Source: Anaerozeibacter quisquiliarum (GTDB lineage: Bacteria; Bacillota; Clostridia; Christensenellales; Aristaeellaceae). From it: DNA of 64,000 nucleotides. Location: assembly GCA_051162045.1 (NCBI GenBank), contig JBISDI010000014.1; one strand, written 5' to 3'. Both the position numbers and the translations under genes were made by a program. Below, one piece after another: positions 23,698-33,131 of the stretch. The stretch's first letter is position 1, and every line of letters begins with the position of its first letter. A model generated the notes under the pieces. The model saw nothing but the letters and a program-made list of their open reading frames with translations, had not been told where the DNA came from and did not search any database.

Positions 23698-26046
23698 ATG
23701 AACGAACGCAATCTGCGCGTGCTGGAATACCCGAAGATACTCGAGCTGCTGGCGGCCTTGTGCGCGTCGGAGAGCGGTCGCGCGCTCGCGCGCGCGCTCG
23801 TGCCCTCGAGCGATCCGGCCGAGGTGCGCCGGGCGCAGGATCAGACCGAGGAGGCGGGCGTCGTGTGCGCCTATCGCGGCGGCTCGCCGATGACCTCGTT
23901 CGCCGACGTCGGCGGGCACCTCAAGATCGCCGCGGCCTCTGGCACGCTGTCGCCGAAGGCGCTGCTCGACGTGGCCGACCTGCTGCGCGCGTCGCGCGGC
24001 GTGCGCTCCGCGCTGATCACCGAGCGCGAGGACACGCCGCTCTTGACCGACCTGGGCGCGCGGCTGACCACCAACCGCAACCTCGAGGAGGAAATCTTCA
24101 ACGCGATCCTGTCCGAGGATGAGATCGCCGACCGCGCCAGCCCCGAGCTGTACGACATCCGCCGCCACATCCGCCAGACCGGCGACAGGATGCGCGAGAA
24201 GCTTAATGGCATGGCGAAGAACGCCACGATGGCAAAATACCTGCAGGACACGATCGTCACCATGCGGGGCGGGCGCTACGTGGTGCCGGTCAAGGCCGAG
24301 TGCCGCCAGTTCGTGCCCGGGCTGGTACACGACCAGTCGGCCAGCGGCTCCACGCTGTACATCGAGCCGATGGCGGTGGTCGAGGCCGGCAACGAGCTCA
24401 AGCAGTGGGCGGCCAAGGAGCAGCGCGAGATCGAGCGCATCCTCGCCGAGCTGTCGGGCAAGATCGCGCCCGACGCCGAGATGCTGACGGTCAATATCCG
24501 GGTGCTGTCCGAGCTCGACGTAATCTTCGCCAAGGCGCAGCTGGGCCGCGACATGCGCGCGGTGACCCCCAAGCTGAACACCGAGCGCCGGATCAACCTG
24601 ATCAAGGCGCGCCACCCGCTGATCGACCCCGAAGCGGTGGTGCCGATCAGCCTGAACCTGGGCGGGGCGTTCCGCCAGCTGATCGTGACCGGCCCCAACA
24701 CCGGCGGCAAGACGGTCACGCTCAAGACCGTGGGGCTGCTCACGCTGATGGCGCAGTCGGGCATGATGGTGCCCGCCGCGCCGGGCAGCGAGCTGGCGAT
24801 CTTCGACGATGTGTTCGCCGATATCGGCGACGAACAGTCGATCGAGCAATCGCTGTCCACCTTCTCCTCGCACATGACCAACATCGTATCGATCCTCGCG
24901 CGCTCGACCGGCGACTCACTGACGCTGTTCGACGAGCTGGGCGCGGGTACCGACCCCACCGAGGGCGCGGCGCTGGCGATGTCGATCCTGACCGAGCTGC
25001 TCGAACGCGGCGTAACCGTCATGGCCACCACCCACTACGCCGAGCTCAAGGCGTTCGCGCTGTCGACGAAGGGCGTCGAGAACGCCTCGGTCGAGTTCGA
25101 CGTGGCGACGCTTCGGCCCACCTACCGGCTGTCGATCGGCGTACCGGGCAAGTCGAACGCGTTTGAGATTTCCCGCCGCCTGGGCCTGCCGGGCCGCCTG
25201 ATCGAGGCGGCGAACGAGCGGCTGAGCACCGATCAGATCAGGTTCGAAGACGTGATCGCCAATGCCGAGTACCATCGCCAAGTTGCCGAGAAGGAGCGCG
25301 AACTGGCCGAGCAGGCGCATCGGGAGACCCAGCGGCTGCGGGACGAGGCCGAGCTTTTGCAGCGCCAGCTGGAGGACCAGCGCGCCGAACTGATCCGCAA
25401 GGCCAAGGAAGAGGCGCGCCGCATCGTGCGCCGCGCGCAGAACGATTCCGAAACGGTGGTCGCCGAGCTCAAGCGCATGCGCAAGGCCGCCGGCGGCGTC
25501 AAGGAGCACGAGATCGCGCTCATGCGCGCGCAGCTCGACCGCGCGCTGGGCGACGCGCAGGATGAGATCAGGAAGGCGACCCCTTCCGGCGAAGCGCCGA
25601 CCGACGTGCAGATCGGCGAGACCGTCGAGCTGCTGAGCCTGAACACCCGCGCCACCGTACTCACCCGGCCCGACGCCAAGGGAGAATGCACGGTGCAGGC
25701 CGGCGCGATGAAGTTAAAGGCCAAGACCCACGACATGCGCCGCGTCGCGCCCGAAAAACCCAAGAAACCCTCGCGCACGCACGTGGGCGTGTCGATGAAG
25801 CCGGTGTCGCTTGAGTGCGACGTGCGCGGGCTGACGCTCGAGGAGGCGCTGATGTCGGTCGACATGTTCCTGGATGGCGCGGTCATGCAGTCGCTTGAAT
25901 CCGTACAGATCATCCACGGCAAGGGCACCGGAGTGCTCCGCGGCGGCGTGCAGGAGCATTTGAAGCGCCACCCGGCCGTCAAGGAATACCGGCTGGGCCG
26001 CTACGGCGAGGGCGAGGACGGGGTAACGGTGGTGACATTGAAATGA
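23698..26046 (+). CDS. mutS2: endonuclease MutS2
   Basis: 782 residues. N-terminal core and clamp (RVLEYPKILELLAALCASES), Walker A TGPNTGGKTVTLKT near residue 340, Walker B region LTLFDELGAGTDPTEGAAL, a long coiled coil around 515-620, and a C-terminal Smr domain (DVRGLTLEEALMSVDMFLDG, IIHGKGTGVLRGGVQEHL). MutS2 suppresses recombination and can rescue collided ribosomes. Its ATGA stop overlaps the response regulator start. Confidence 0.96.
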   Translation: MNERNLRVLEYPKILELLAALCASESGRALARALVPSSDPAEVRRAQDQTEEAGVVCAYRGGSPMTSFADVGGHLKIAAASGTLSPKALLDVADLLRASRGVRSALITEREDTPLLTDLGARLTTNRNLEEEIFNAILSEDEIADRASPELYDIRRHIRQTGDRMREKLNGMAKNATMAKYLQDTIVTMRGGRYVVPVKAECRQFVPGLVHDQSASGSTLYIEPMAVVEAGNELKQWAAKEQREIERILAELSGKIAPDAEMLTVNIRVLSELDVIFAKAQLGRDMRAVTPKLNTERRINLIKARHPLIDPEAVVPISLNLGGAFRQLIVTGPNTGGKTVTLKTVGLLTLMAQSGMMVPAAPGSELAIFDDVFADIGDEQSIEQSLSTFSSHMTNIVSILARSTGDSLTLFDELGAGTDPTEGAALAMSILTELLERGVTVMATTHYAELKAFALSTKGVENASVEFDVATLRPTYRLSIGVPGKSNAFEISRRLGLPGRLIEAANERLSTDQIRFEDVIANAEYHRQVAEKERELAEQAHRETQRLRDEAELLQRQLEDQRAELIRKAKEEARRIVRRAQNDSETVVAELKRMRKAAGGVKEHEIALMRAQLDRALGDAQDEIRKATPSGEAPTDVQIGETVELLSLNTRATVLTRPDAKGECTVQAGAMKLKAKTHDMRRVAPEKPKKPSRTHVGVSMKPVSLECDVRGLTLEEALMSVDMFLDGAVMQSLESVQIIHGKGTGVLRGGVQEHLKRHPAVKEYRLGRYGEGEDGVTVVTLK

Positions 26047-26735
26047 CGATCCTGATTGTGGACGACGACCCCAACATCCGCACGCTCGTGAACCTGTACC
26101 TGGCCAAGGAAGGGTTCGAGGTGATCGAGGCGGCGCGCGGCGATGAGGCGCTGAAGGCGTTCAAGGCCCACGCGCCCAGCCTCGTGCTGCTCGACGTCAT
26201 GCTGCCCGGCATGGACGGCTGGCAGGTGTGCCGCGAGGTGCGCAAGGTGTCCAACATCCCGGTCATCATGCTGACCGCCAAGGACGAGACCTTTGACAAG
26301 GTGCTGGGCCTGGAGCTCGGCGCGGACGACTACGTGGTCAAGCCGTTCGAACCCAAGGAGTTGGTGGCGCGCATCAAGGCGGTCATCCGGCGCTATCAGG
26401 GCGGCGAGGCCCCCGACAAGGAGCTGGTCTTCCCCGGCTTGACCGTCAACATCTCGCAGTACGCGGTGACGTTTCAGGGCCACCCGCTCGACATGCCGCC
26501 GAAGGAGCTGGAACTTTTGTACTTCCTGGCCAGCCGGCCGGGCGCGGTGTTCACGCGCGAGCAGCTGCTCAACCAGGTGTGGGGCTACGACTACTTCGGC
26601 GACTCGCGCACGGTGGACGTTCACGTCAAGCGCCTGCGCGAGAAGCTGACGGGCGGCGAGCAATACGGCTGGGCGATCAAGACCGTGTGGGGCGTGGGCT
26701 ACAAATTCGACGTGAACGCGAGGCCGTCGTCATGA
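26043..26735 (+). CDS. OmpR-family response regulator
   Basis: 230 residues. Receiver domain with acidic pocket DDDP, phosphoacceptor Asp51 in LVLLDVMLPG and Lys in VVKPFEP; C-terminal winged helix (SRTVDVHVKRLREKL, WGVGYKF). Overlaps the kinase gene by 4 nt. Regulated genes unknown; the HtrA-like protease downstream is a possible output, which would fit an envelope stress role. Confidence 0.95.
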   Translation: MTILIVDDDPNIRTLVNLYLAKEGFEVIEAARGDEALKAFKAHAPSLVLLDVMLPGMDGWQVCREVRKVSNIPVIMLTAKDETFDKVLGLELGADDYVVKPFEPKELVARIKAVIRRYQGGEAPDKELVFPGLTVNISQYAVTFQGHPLDMPPKELELLYFLASRPGAVFTREQLLNQVWGYDYFGDSRTVDVHVKRLREKLTGGEQYGWAIKTVWGVGYKFDVNARPSS

Positions 26736-28156
26736 AGCGGAGCGGCCTGTTCCTACGGATGTTCTGGGCGTTTGTGGCCGTCATGCTGGTCACCGCCTCG
26801 GTGCTGTCTTCGATGATGGTGGTGATGGTGCGCGGCGAGCGCGCCGCCGCGCTGGAGAACGCGCGGCTCTCCCAGGCGCGCGACGTGGCGCGGCTGATGC
26901 AGCAGTACAACATCACGCTCAACTCGTTCTGGCCCAGCGATTCCTCGGTCAGCGACATCCTGCGCTGGAAGATCGGCGAGATCCGCTCGACTGGCGACGC
27001 CGACGTCTGGCTGGTCGCGCCCAACCGGCGCGTGCTGGTGCTGGGCAGCAACGCCTACGACCAGGCGCTCAGCGATGAAGAAGTCGTGCGCCAGGTCGGC
27101 AAGGTGCTCTCGGGCGAGGAGATCCGCGTGCAGGGGCTGATCCGGGAGTTGGGCGGACACATGGTGACCATCGGCGTGCCCTGGCGCGACGCGCGGGGGC
27201 GGGTGGATGGCGCGGTGCTGTTGCACATCTCCACCGAGTCGCTGTCGGTCGACTACAGCGACCTGATCCGCAACGCGGCAATCGCGGCCGCGGTGGCCAT
27301 GGCGCTGGGCGCGCTGCTGGCCTTTGTGATCGCCCGCCGCCAGACCGAGCCCATCCGTCAGATCCGGTTGGCCGTCAAGGACTTTTCCGAAGGCAGGCTC
27401 GAGCGGCGGGTGATGGTGCGCGCCGACGAGGAGCTGATGGAGCTGGCCGGGGCGTTCAACCGCATGGCCGAGGACCTTAGCCAGCTCGAGGACTCGCGGC
27501 GCAGCTTCGTCGCCAACGTGTCCCACGAGCTGCGCTCGCCGCTGACCTCAATCCGCGGCTACATCGTGGGCCTGCTCGACGGCACGATCGAGTTTGGCGA
27601 GCGCGAGAAGTATCTGCAGGTGGCGCTTGCCGAGAGCGAGCGGCTGGGCAAGCTGGTCAGCGAGCTGCTGGACCTGTCACGCATCGAGGCGGGCGCGTTT
27701 AAGCTCACTCCGACCCGATTCGACCTCTGCGAGCTGCTGCGGCAGGAACTCGTCAAATTTGAGGGGCGCGTCGAGGCGCGGGGCCTCAAGGTCGAGGTGG
27801 AGCTGCCGGGCGAGGCGCTGTGGGTGACGGCCGACGCCGACCGGGTGCGTCAAATCGCGACCAATCTGCTCGACAACGCGGTCAAGTTCGCGCACGGCAA
27901 GATCGCGCTCAAGGCGTGGGACGCCGGCGAAGCTTGCCGGGTGTCGGTCCTAAACGACGGTTCGCCAATCGCGCACGAAGACCAGGCGCACATCTTCGAC
28001 CGATTCTACAAGGCCGACAAGGCCCATACCGCCGGCGGGGGCACGGGGCTGGGCCTGGCGATCGTGAAGAAGCTCCTCGACCAGATGGGCCGGCGCATCT
28101 GGATGGAGTCAGGGCCGGAGGGCACGACGTTCTTTTTCGATTTAGGGAAGGCATGA
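26732..28156 (+). CDS. membrane sensor histidine kinase
   Basis: 474 residues from an ATG at 26732 overlapping the regulator stop. Membrane helices at about 8-33 and 181-202 bracket a 145-residue extracellular sensor. HAMP region follows, then HisKA with His265 in FVANVSHELRSPLTS, and HATPase boxes NLLDNAVKFA, DRFYKAD and GGTGLGLAIVKKLL. Partner of the preceding response regulator. Confidence 0.95.
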   Translation: MKRSGLFLRMFWAFVAVMLVTASVLSSMMVVMVRGERAAALENARLSQARDVARLMQQYNITLNSFWPSDSSVSDILRWKIGEIRSTGDADVWLVAPNRRVLVLGSNAYDQALSDEEVVRQVGKVLSGEEIRVQGLIRELGGHMVTIGVPWRDARGRVDGAVLLHISTESLSVDYSDLIRNAAIAAAVAMALGALLAFVIARRQTEPIRQIRLAVKDFSEGRLERRVMVRADEELMELAGAFNRMAEDLSQLEDSRRSFVANVSHELRSPLTSIRGYIVGLLDGTIEFGEREKYLQVALAESERLGKLVSELLDLSRIEAGAFKLTPTRFDLCELLRQELVKFEGRVEARGLKVEVELPGEALWVTADADRVRQIATNLLDNAVKFAHGKIALKAWDAGEACRVSVLNDGSPIAHEDQAHIFDRFYKADKAHTAGGGTGLGLAIVKKLLDQMGRRIWMESGPEGTTFFFDLGKA

Positions 28157-28210
28157 TTCTCCCGCGCACGCGGGTTTCGATACAATTCAGAAGGAAATGA
28201 GGAATTATCC

Positions 28211-29275
28211 ATGACCAGGAAGTGGCTTGCGGCGATACTCGCCCTGTTTTTGTGGGCGGCGCCCACGCTGGCCGAATCCAATGTGCTGAGCGGCTTCAAC
28301 CCGGTCGAGGTGGCGCGCACGGCGCGCCCCGCGGTGGTTCAGGTGCTGAACAGGGCGGTCGATTGGTCGCGTGAAACCGGCGAAGTCAAGCGGGACCAGG
28401 GTTCGGGTTCGGCGGTGTACGTCGACGACCGGGGCTACTTCATCACCAACCACCACGTGATCGAGGGCGCGGACGAGGTGGTCGTGGTGCTGATCGACGG
28501 CACCGAACTTGAGGCCACGATCGTCGGCAGCGATAACGGCACCGACCTCGCCGTGCTCAAGGTGGAGGGCAAGATCGACGCCCGGCCGGTGCCGCTCGGC
28601 GATTCCGACAAACTCGAGATCGGCGAATGGGTGATCGCAATCGGCAACCCCGGCGCGGGCGCGTCGGTGCTGCGCGGCAGCGTGACGCTCGGGATCATCT
28701 CGGCGCTCGACCGCGAGGACGTGTCGGCCGGCAACTTCACGCGCGCGGTCAAGGTCATACAGACCGACGCGGCGATCAACATGGGCAATTCGGGCGGCGC
28801 GCTGCTCAACGCCAAGGCCGAGCTGATCGGCATCCCCACGCTCAAGTTCACCTTCGACGCCGCCGGCGTGTACGAGGGGCTGGGCTTTGCGGTGCCGGTC
28901 AACACGATCCGCGACGTCACGGCGAAGCTGATCGAAGACGGCAAGGTGGTGCGCCCGCGGCTGGGCGTGACCGTGATGGCGCTCGAAGGGCCCGAACGCC
29001 CGCTGCGCAACTACGCGCCCGCCGGCGTGCAGGTCATGGAGGTGGAGCCGAGCAGCCCGGCCGCGCTTGCCGGCCTTTACAAGTACGACATCATCCTCGA
29101 AGCCGCCGGCACGCGCGTCAAGACGATCAACCAGCTGACGGCCATCGTCGACGCCCATCAGCCCGGCGACCCGCTGCTGCTCAAGGTCTGCCGCTACTTC
29201 GACGCCCTGACCGGCGAGCCGCTGCCCAAGCACGAAATGCTCGATCTGGTCGCGGGAACGGCGCTGCTGGACTAG
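28211..29275 (+). CDS. HtrA/DegP-like serine protease with PDZ domain
   Basis: 354 residues, signal peptide or anchor MTRKWLAAILALFLWAAPTL. S1C catalytic triad: His82 (ITNHHVIEGA), Asp112 (NGTDLAVL), Ser194 (NMGNSGGALLN). A PDZ domain covers about 245-335 (VEPSSPAALAGLYKYDIIL). Likely exported, degrading misfolded envelope proteins. A hairpin CCCGCG-CA-CGCGGG lies in the 54-nt gap after the kinase gene. The TAG stop falls at the outer end of a palindromic element. Confidence 0.92.
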   Translation: MTRKWLAAILALFLWAAPTLAESNVLSGFNPVEVARTARPAVVQVLNRAVDWSRETGEVKRDQGSGSAVYVDDRGYFITNHHVIEGADEVVVVLIDGTELEATIVGSDNGTDLAVLKVEGKIDARPVPLGDSDKLEIGEWVIAIGNPGAGASVLRGSVTLGIISALDREDVSAGNFTRAVKVIQTDAAINMGNSGGALLNAKAELIGIPTLKFTFDAAGVYEGLGFAVPVNTIRDVTAKLIEDGKVVRPRLGVTVMALEGPERPLRNYAPAGVQVMEVEPSSPAALAGLYKYDIILEAAGTRVKTINQLTAIVDAHQPGDPLLLKVCRYFDALTGEPLPKHEMLDLVAGTALLD

Positions 29276-29437
29276 GTAACCACTGATTAAAGCACGCGTG
29301 CGATGGCGAGGGGAATTTTTGCCGGATTGGGCTTGCAAAATCCGAAGGCGTAGCAGCGCTACGTCGAGGATTCTGCGGGCCCGAGCTGGCGAAAATGCAA
29401 CCGCCACCGCGCGTGGGATTTGATCGGCGGTTACCTA
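29273..29437. repeat. 165-bp palindromic element (MITE-like)
   Basis: The whole segment is one imperfect inverted repeat centred near 29356. Outer arms read TAGGTAACC...AAAGCACGCG and, on the other strand, TAGGTAACC...AAATCCCACGCG; inner arms carry matching ATTTTTGCC / ATTTTCGCC, TTGGGC / TCGGGC and AAATCC / GAATCC blocks around the core CGTAGC-AGC-GCTACG. It encodes nothing and looks like a non-autonomous mobile element. ACTAG flanks occur on both sides. Confidence 0.65.
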
Positions 29438-29507
29438 CTAGGGCAGCACCGCACAAAGAACGTGTACGCAGAGGGATTTGTGCGGCGGCGCCCTGGTTAT
29501 AGCGAAT

Positions 29508-29557
29508 CATGGCAAGAGAAGGGGTTCTCCGCGCGGAGAGCCCCTTCTCTTGCCATG
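29508..29557. terminator. 50-bp nearly perfect palindrome
   Basis: Arms of 25 bp (CATGGCAAGAGAAGGGG on the left and its complement on the right) with one mismatched pair, no loop. Sits 5 nt from the end of the next minus-strand gene fragment and separates it from the protease gene. Confidence 0.65.
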
Positions 29558-29562
29558 ACCGC

Positions 29563-30012
29563 TTATGCTTTCGTGGGCCAATCGACCTCAACCACCGAAA
29601 GCCCCATATTTCTGAATTCGTCGGCGCAGTCGCAGTCCAGGTGCATGGCGTGGATGCGGCCCAGCAGCGGTTCGGGCACCGCGTCCAGGATGCGCCGTAC
29701 GCAGCAGTGCGAAGCCGATTCGCGGCTGGCCACGTCGTGGTAGACGCGCTCGAGCTCCCCCGCGAGCAGTGCCTCCCGCACGCGATCGTGCAGGCGGTTG
29801 GTGTCGCCGCTGTAGAAAATGCGGTCCTTTTGATAATGCAGGAAGTAGCCGAAGCAGCGCATGTCCGGGGCGTGGGCGACCTCAAGCGCCTGCGCGCGCA
29901 CCGGATAATCCCTCGGCAGCGCGGGCCGGTACTCGTAGAACGAGGACGCGATGCCCTGCAAACGCAGCATCTCCATCACGGTGTCCACGGGATGGACGAC
30001 CAGCACCCGCTT
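29563..30012 (-). pseudogene. metallo-beta-lactamase-fold hydrolase, C-terminal fragment
   Basis: About 150 residues of an RNase Z-like MBL-fold protein: VLVVHPVDTVMEMLRLQG, AHAPDMRCFGYFL (His), IFYSGDT (Asp), IHAMHLDCD (His). The N-terminal half with the HxHxDH motif is missing; upstream of about 30012 the sequence switches to an unrelated gene fragment on the opposite strand. The frame stays open into that fragment, but those residues are noise. Confidence 0.65.
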
Positions 30013-30331
30013 GCGCGCCGTCCGCGCGCTTGCGCAGATCGCCGAGCTTAAGCGCTTCACCAATCCCCAGTACTGCAATTGGTGGACGCACACCGCCGCC
30101 GAGTTCGCCCGCGGGGACGTGGCGATGGCCATTCTTTACTACAACTTCGCGTCCGGCATGCTCAGCCATGCCTCGCGCGTAGCGGACAGCATCGGCTGCG
30201 CGCTGCCGCCGGGCGGCAACCCCGTGATCGGCGGCGGCGCGCAGAACCCGCAGCAGGCGATGGATTCCGCGCAGAAGCTGTTCGACGAGCAGTTCGCGCC
30301 GCACGTGGAAGCGCTGAAAAAGCTGCGGTGA
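30013..30331 (+). pseudogene. ABC solute-binding protein, C-terminal fragment
   Basis: About 105 residues: ELKRFTNPQYCNWWTHTAAE, GDVAMAILYYNFASGM, then ALPPGGNPVIGGGA and a terminal NPQQAMDSAQKLFDEQF. These are the last parts of a family 1 extracellular sugar-type binding protein, apparently with an internal deletion after GGGA. No start, no signal peptide. Begins exactly where the MBL fragment ends. Confidence 0.6.
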
Positions 30332-30376
30332 AATACGAAAAAGCGCGCTGAGCGTCCGCCGCGGGGACTGGCGCCG

Positions 30377-31024
30377 CTACCCGCGCGTCAGCACCACCAC
30401 CTGCGGGTAATCGCCGATTGTCTCGCGGGTGATCTTAAGCTCGTCGCCATCCAGATACGCATGCTCGAATTGCTCCACAAAGCCCCGCTCATCGCTGACC
30501 CCGGCGAAGCGCTCGGCGTCCAATTCGCGCGTCATGTAGTGCATCGGCACCGCCACGCGGGGCTTCAGCGCGCGGGTAAGCTGCCCCGCGCCCTCGCCGT
30601 CGATCGTGTAGTATCCGCCCACCGGCGTAAGCAGCAGGTCGACCTCGCCCAGCTTTTCCAACTGCGACTTGCTCAGTTGATGTCCGAGGTCGCCCAAGTG
30701 CGCCACGCGCAGCGCGTCCACCTCCGTTACATAGATGATGTTGCCGCCCCGCACCGTGCCCAGCTGGTCGTCGTGGAAGCTGGCGATCCCCTCGATCACC
30801 AGCCCGCGCGCGTGGTGTACGCCCGGCTGGTCGACCAGCGTGAACCCCGCGGGCAGAGCGCCGGTCGCGTGGTGGTCGGAATGCTTGTGGCTGCAGGTGA
30901 CCACGTCGGCCGACACGCACGGCACCGGATAGCCCACCGTGCTGTCGAAGGGGTCAGAGAGCCATGTGCGCCCATCTTGCGCAGTAATCAGAAAACAGGA
31001 ATGCCCAAGCCAGCGAATGATCAT
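30377..31024 (-). CDS. UPF0173-type metal-dependent hydrolase
   Basis: 215 residues from ATG 31024 behind GGAGGAA. MBL-fold motifs: MIIRWLGHSCFLI, TCSHKHSDHHA, HLGDLGHQ, LLLTPVGGYYTID, AVPMHYMT. Cytosolic hydrolase of unknown substrate. Overlaps the preceding gene by 4 nt and so belongs to the operon of the nucleotide-repair enzyme. Confidence 0.9.
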   Translation of the reverse strand: MIIRWLGHSCFLITAQDGRTWLSDPFDSTVGYPVPCVSADVVTCSHKHSDHHATGALPAGFTLVDQPGVHHARGLVIEGIASFHDDQLGTVRGGNIIYVTEVDALRVAHLGDLGHQLSKSQLEKLGEVDLLLTPVGGYYTIDGEGAGQLTRALKPRVAVPMHYMTRELDAERFAGVSDERGFVEQFEHAYLDGDELKITRETIGDYPQVVVLTRG

Positions 31025-31467
31025 ATCGGTTCCTCCTTGGATACAATCTGAATGCTTCTGCATAACGCCAGCGCGCCGCCGTTTCCCGTCCGCAGGCAAG
31101 CGGCCGCCGTCTGGCGCAGCTTTCTTTCAAAGTCCGGATCCGCGCGCCCGCCGATCTCCAGCCGCTTGAGCGCGCTCGCGAGCAGCGCAAGCTCGGCATC
31201 GCTCACCGGTCGCCCCCGCAGGCGCCCGAGCTGGCGGTACAGCGCGTCGTCCGGGGGCGGATACTGCCGCTCCAATGCCTCAATCATCGCCCGTCCGGGA
31301 CTGATCGCCAGCAGCGCGCCCCGCGGCATCGTCCGGAACCCGGCGGCTTCGAGCGCGCTCGCGGCATCGACGCAGTCGGTCACGTACAGCGCCTCGCCCC
31401 GGTCGGCCCGGAGCAGCGCCTCCGGCATCAGGCAGCGCCTCGCCCGTTCGCGCAGCTCAATGCGCAT
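31021..31467 (-). CDS. hypothetical protein
   Basis: 148 residues, basic N-terminus (MRIELRERARRCLMPEALLR), helical, no signal or membrane segment. Its start overlaps the end of the upstream repair-enzyme gene and its end overlaps the next gene by 4 nt. I do not recognise a domain. A run YVTDCVDAASALEAAGFRTM could be part of a small regulatory fold, but this is not evidence of function. Confidence 0.65.
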   Translation of the reverse strand: MRIELRERARRCLMPEALLRADRGEALYVTDCVDAASALEAAGFRTMPRGALLAISPGRAMIEALERQYPPPDDALYRQLGRLRGRPVSDAELALLASALKRLEIGGRADPDFERKLRQTAAACLRTGNGGALALCRSIQIVSKEEPI

Positions 31468-32959
31468 CGCCCCAGGCCTCGTACAGGTGATCGGCCAGGT
31501 CGCGCGCGGTCATGGCCATGGCGCCCAGCCGGGCGGCCGCGCGCTCGCCCGCCGCGCCGTGCGCCACCGCGCCCAGGAAGGCCGCCTCGGTCGGCGGGTA
31601 GCCCTGCGCCAGCAGCGCGCCGATTATGCCGGTCAGTACGTCGCCGGTGCCGCCCGTTGCCATGCCGGGCGTACCGTCGGTCCGGATGTAGAGCGCGTCC
31701 CCCGCGATCACCGACGAGGCGCCCTTGTACAGCGCGGTGGCGCCCAGCGCGCGCAGCGCCGCCGCCCCTTCGATCGGGCCACTTGGCCTTGTGCCCAGCA
31801 GCCGCTCGGCCTCGCGCGGGTGGGGCGTGAGCACGTGGTGAGACATGAGCAGCCCGATCAGCGACCGATCCCGCGCCATCAGGTTCAGCGCGTCGGCGTC
31901 CACCGCGGCGGGCAGGCCGCTTTCGAGCAGACATCGCAGCACCGCCGGCGCGGCGCGCGTCGTCAGCCCCGGCCCGACCGCCAGCGCGTTCGCACCCGCG
32001 ACCGCCCGTTCGAGCGGCTCAAGCGCCAAAGCGCCGATCGCGCCGTCCCGTTCGGGCAGCGGCAGGCACATGGCGCAGGGCGCGACCGCCTGCACCGCCG
32101 ACACGATCGATTCGGGGCAGGCTACGGTCACCAGCCCCGCGCCGCTTTTGAGCGCGCCCAGCGCCGTCAGCGCCGCCGCGCCGGCCATGCCGCGGCTGCC
32201 CGCGACGATCAGCAGGTGGCCGTAGCTGCCCTTGTGGCTGTTGCGCGCGCGCGGTTTCAGCCGCGAGCGCACGTCCTCGATCGAAGGATGAAGCAGCGCG
32301 TCCGGCGGGCGCAATGCCTCCGGGATGCCGATCGGCACCACGTGCAGATGGCCGGTCAGGTCGAGCCCGTCCTCCATCAGGTGGCCGGCCTTGGGGCACT
32401 CGAAGGTCACCGTATCGGTGGCGCGCACCGCCTCGCCGAGCGCGCGCCCGGTGTCGGCGTCAAGCCCCGACGCCACATCGACCGCGAGCACCCGCGCGCC
32501 GCGCGCCGCGTCCTCGGCCATGCGCCGCACCAGCGGCAGGTATTCGGGCTCGAGCGGACGCTTAAGTCCGATGCCGAACATGGCGTCCACCCATACCGCC
32601 GGCGGCGGCAGCCGGTCGAGATCCTCGAGGCCGGCGAACGCCACGCCGGGCGTTGTGCGCGCCAGCTCGCAATTGGTGCGCGCGTCGCCGGCCAGCGCTG
32701 CCTCCGGGCGCAGCGGCACGACGATCGCCTTGCCCCCGTGCTGCGCGTGCAGCCGCGCCGCGGCGAAGCCGTCGCCGCCGTTGCCGCCCGGCCCGCACGC
32801 GAAGATGGCGATGCGCTCGGCGGCCCCCTCCATCCCATGCAGCACGCGCACGACGCCGGCAGCCGCGCGCTCCATCAGCTCAAGCGAAGAGGCGCCCGAC
32901 GCCGCGAAATACCGCCGCTCCATGTCCCGCATCTGCCCGCCCGTCAATACCTGTCGCAT
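31457..32959 (-). CDS. nnr: bifunctional NAD(P)H-hydrate epimerase / dehydratase
   Basis: 500 residues from ATG 32959 behind GGGAGGG. N-terminal YjeF_N epimerase (GPGGNGGDGFAAARLH, VDAMFGIGL, AVDVASGLDADTG) and C-terminal YjeF_C kinase-like dehydratase (SYGHLLIVAGSRGMAGAAAL, LTPHPREAERLL, GTPGMATGGTGDVLTGIIGA). Repairs hydrated NADH and NADPH. First gene of a three-gene minus-strand operon, divergent from mnmA. Confidence 0.95.
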   Translation of the reverse strand: MRQVLTGGQMRDMERRYFAASGASSLELMERAAAGVVRVLHGMEGAAERIAIFACGPGGNGGDGFAAARLHAQHGGKAIVVPLRPEAALAGDARTNCELARTTPGVAFAGLEDLDRLPPPAVWVDAMFGIGLKRPLEPEYLPLVRRMAEDAARGARVLAVDVASGLDADTGRALGEAVRATDTVTFECPKAGHLMEDGLDLTGHLHVVPIGIPEALRPPDALLHPSIEDVRSRLKPRARNSHKGSYGHLLIVAGSRGMAGAAALTALGALKSGAGLVTVACPESIVSAVQAVAPCAMCLPLPERDGAIGALALEPLERAVAGANALAVGPGLTTRAAPAVLRCLLESGLPAAVDADALNLMARDRSLIGLLMSHHVLTPHPREAERLLGTRPSGPIEGAAALRALGATALYKGASSVIAGDALYIRTDGTPGMATGGTGDVLTGIIGALLAQGYPPTEAAFLGAVAHGAAGERAAARLGAMAMTARDLADHLYEAWGDAH

Positions 32960-33071
32960 GCGCACCCTCCCATCAGTCACCGGACCACTGCGTTAATGTG
33001 CTTATTTTAACAAATTCCCGCGCGTTTGTACAGCGAAAATCCGGTCGGATGCGGTCGAAGGGATGGGGCAT

Positions 33072-33100
33072 TTGCCAAATGGCCCATCGGCTGGTATAAT
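33072..33100 (+). promoter_or_regulatory. promoter of mnmA
   Basis: TTGCCA (33072-33077), 17 bp, TATAAT (33095-33100), then AGGAGGAA before the ATG. Confidence 0.7.
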
Positions 33101-33131
33101 ATAGCCCATCCATCCGGTAGGAGGAATTAAG

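Noticed and set aside
31052..33010. 652-codon plus-strand frame
   Set aside because: Antisense to the nucleotide-repair operon; composition is that of a shadow frame.
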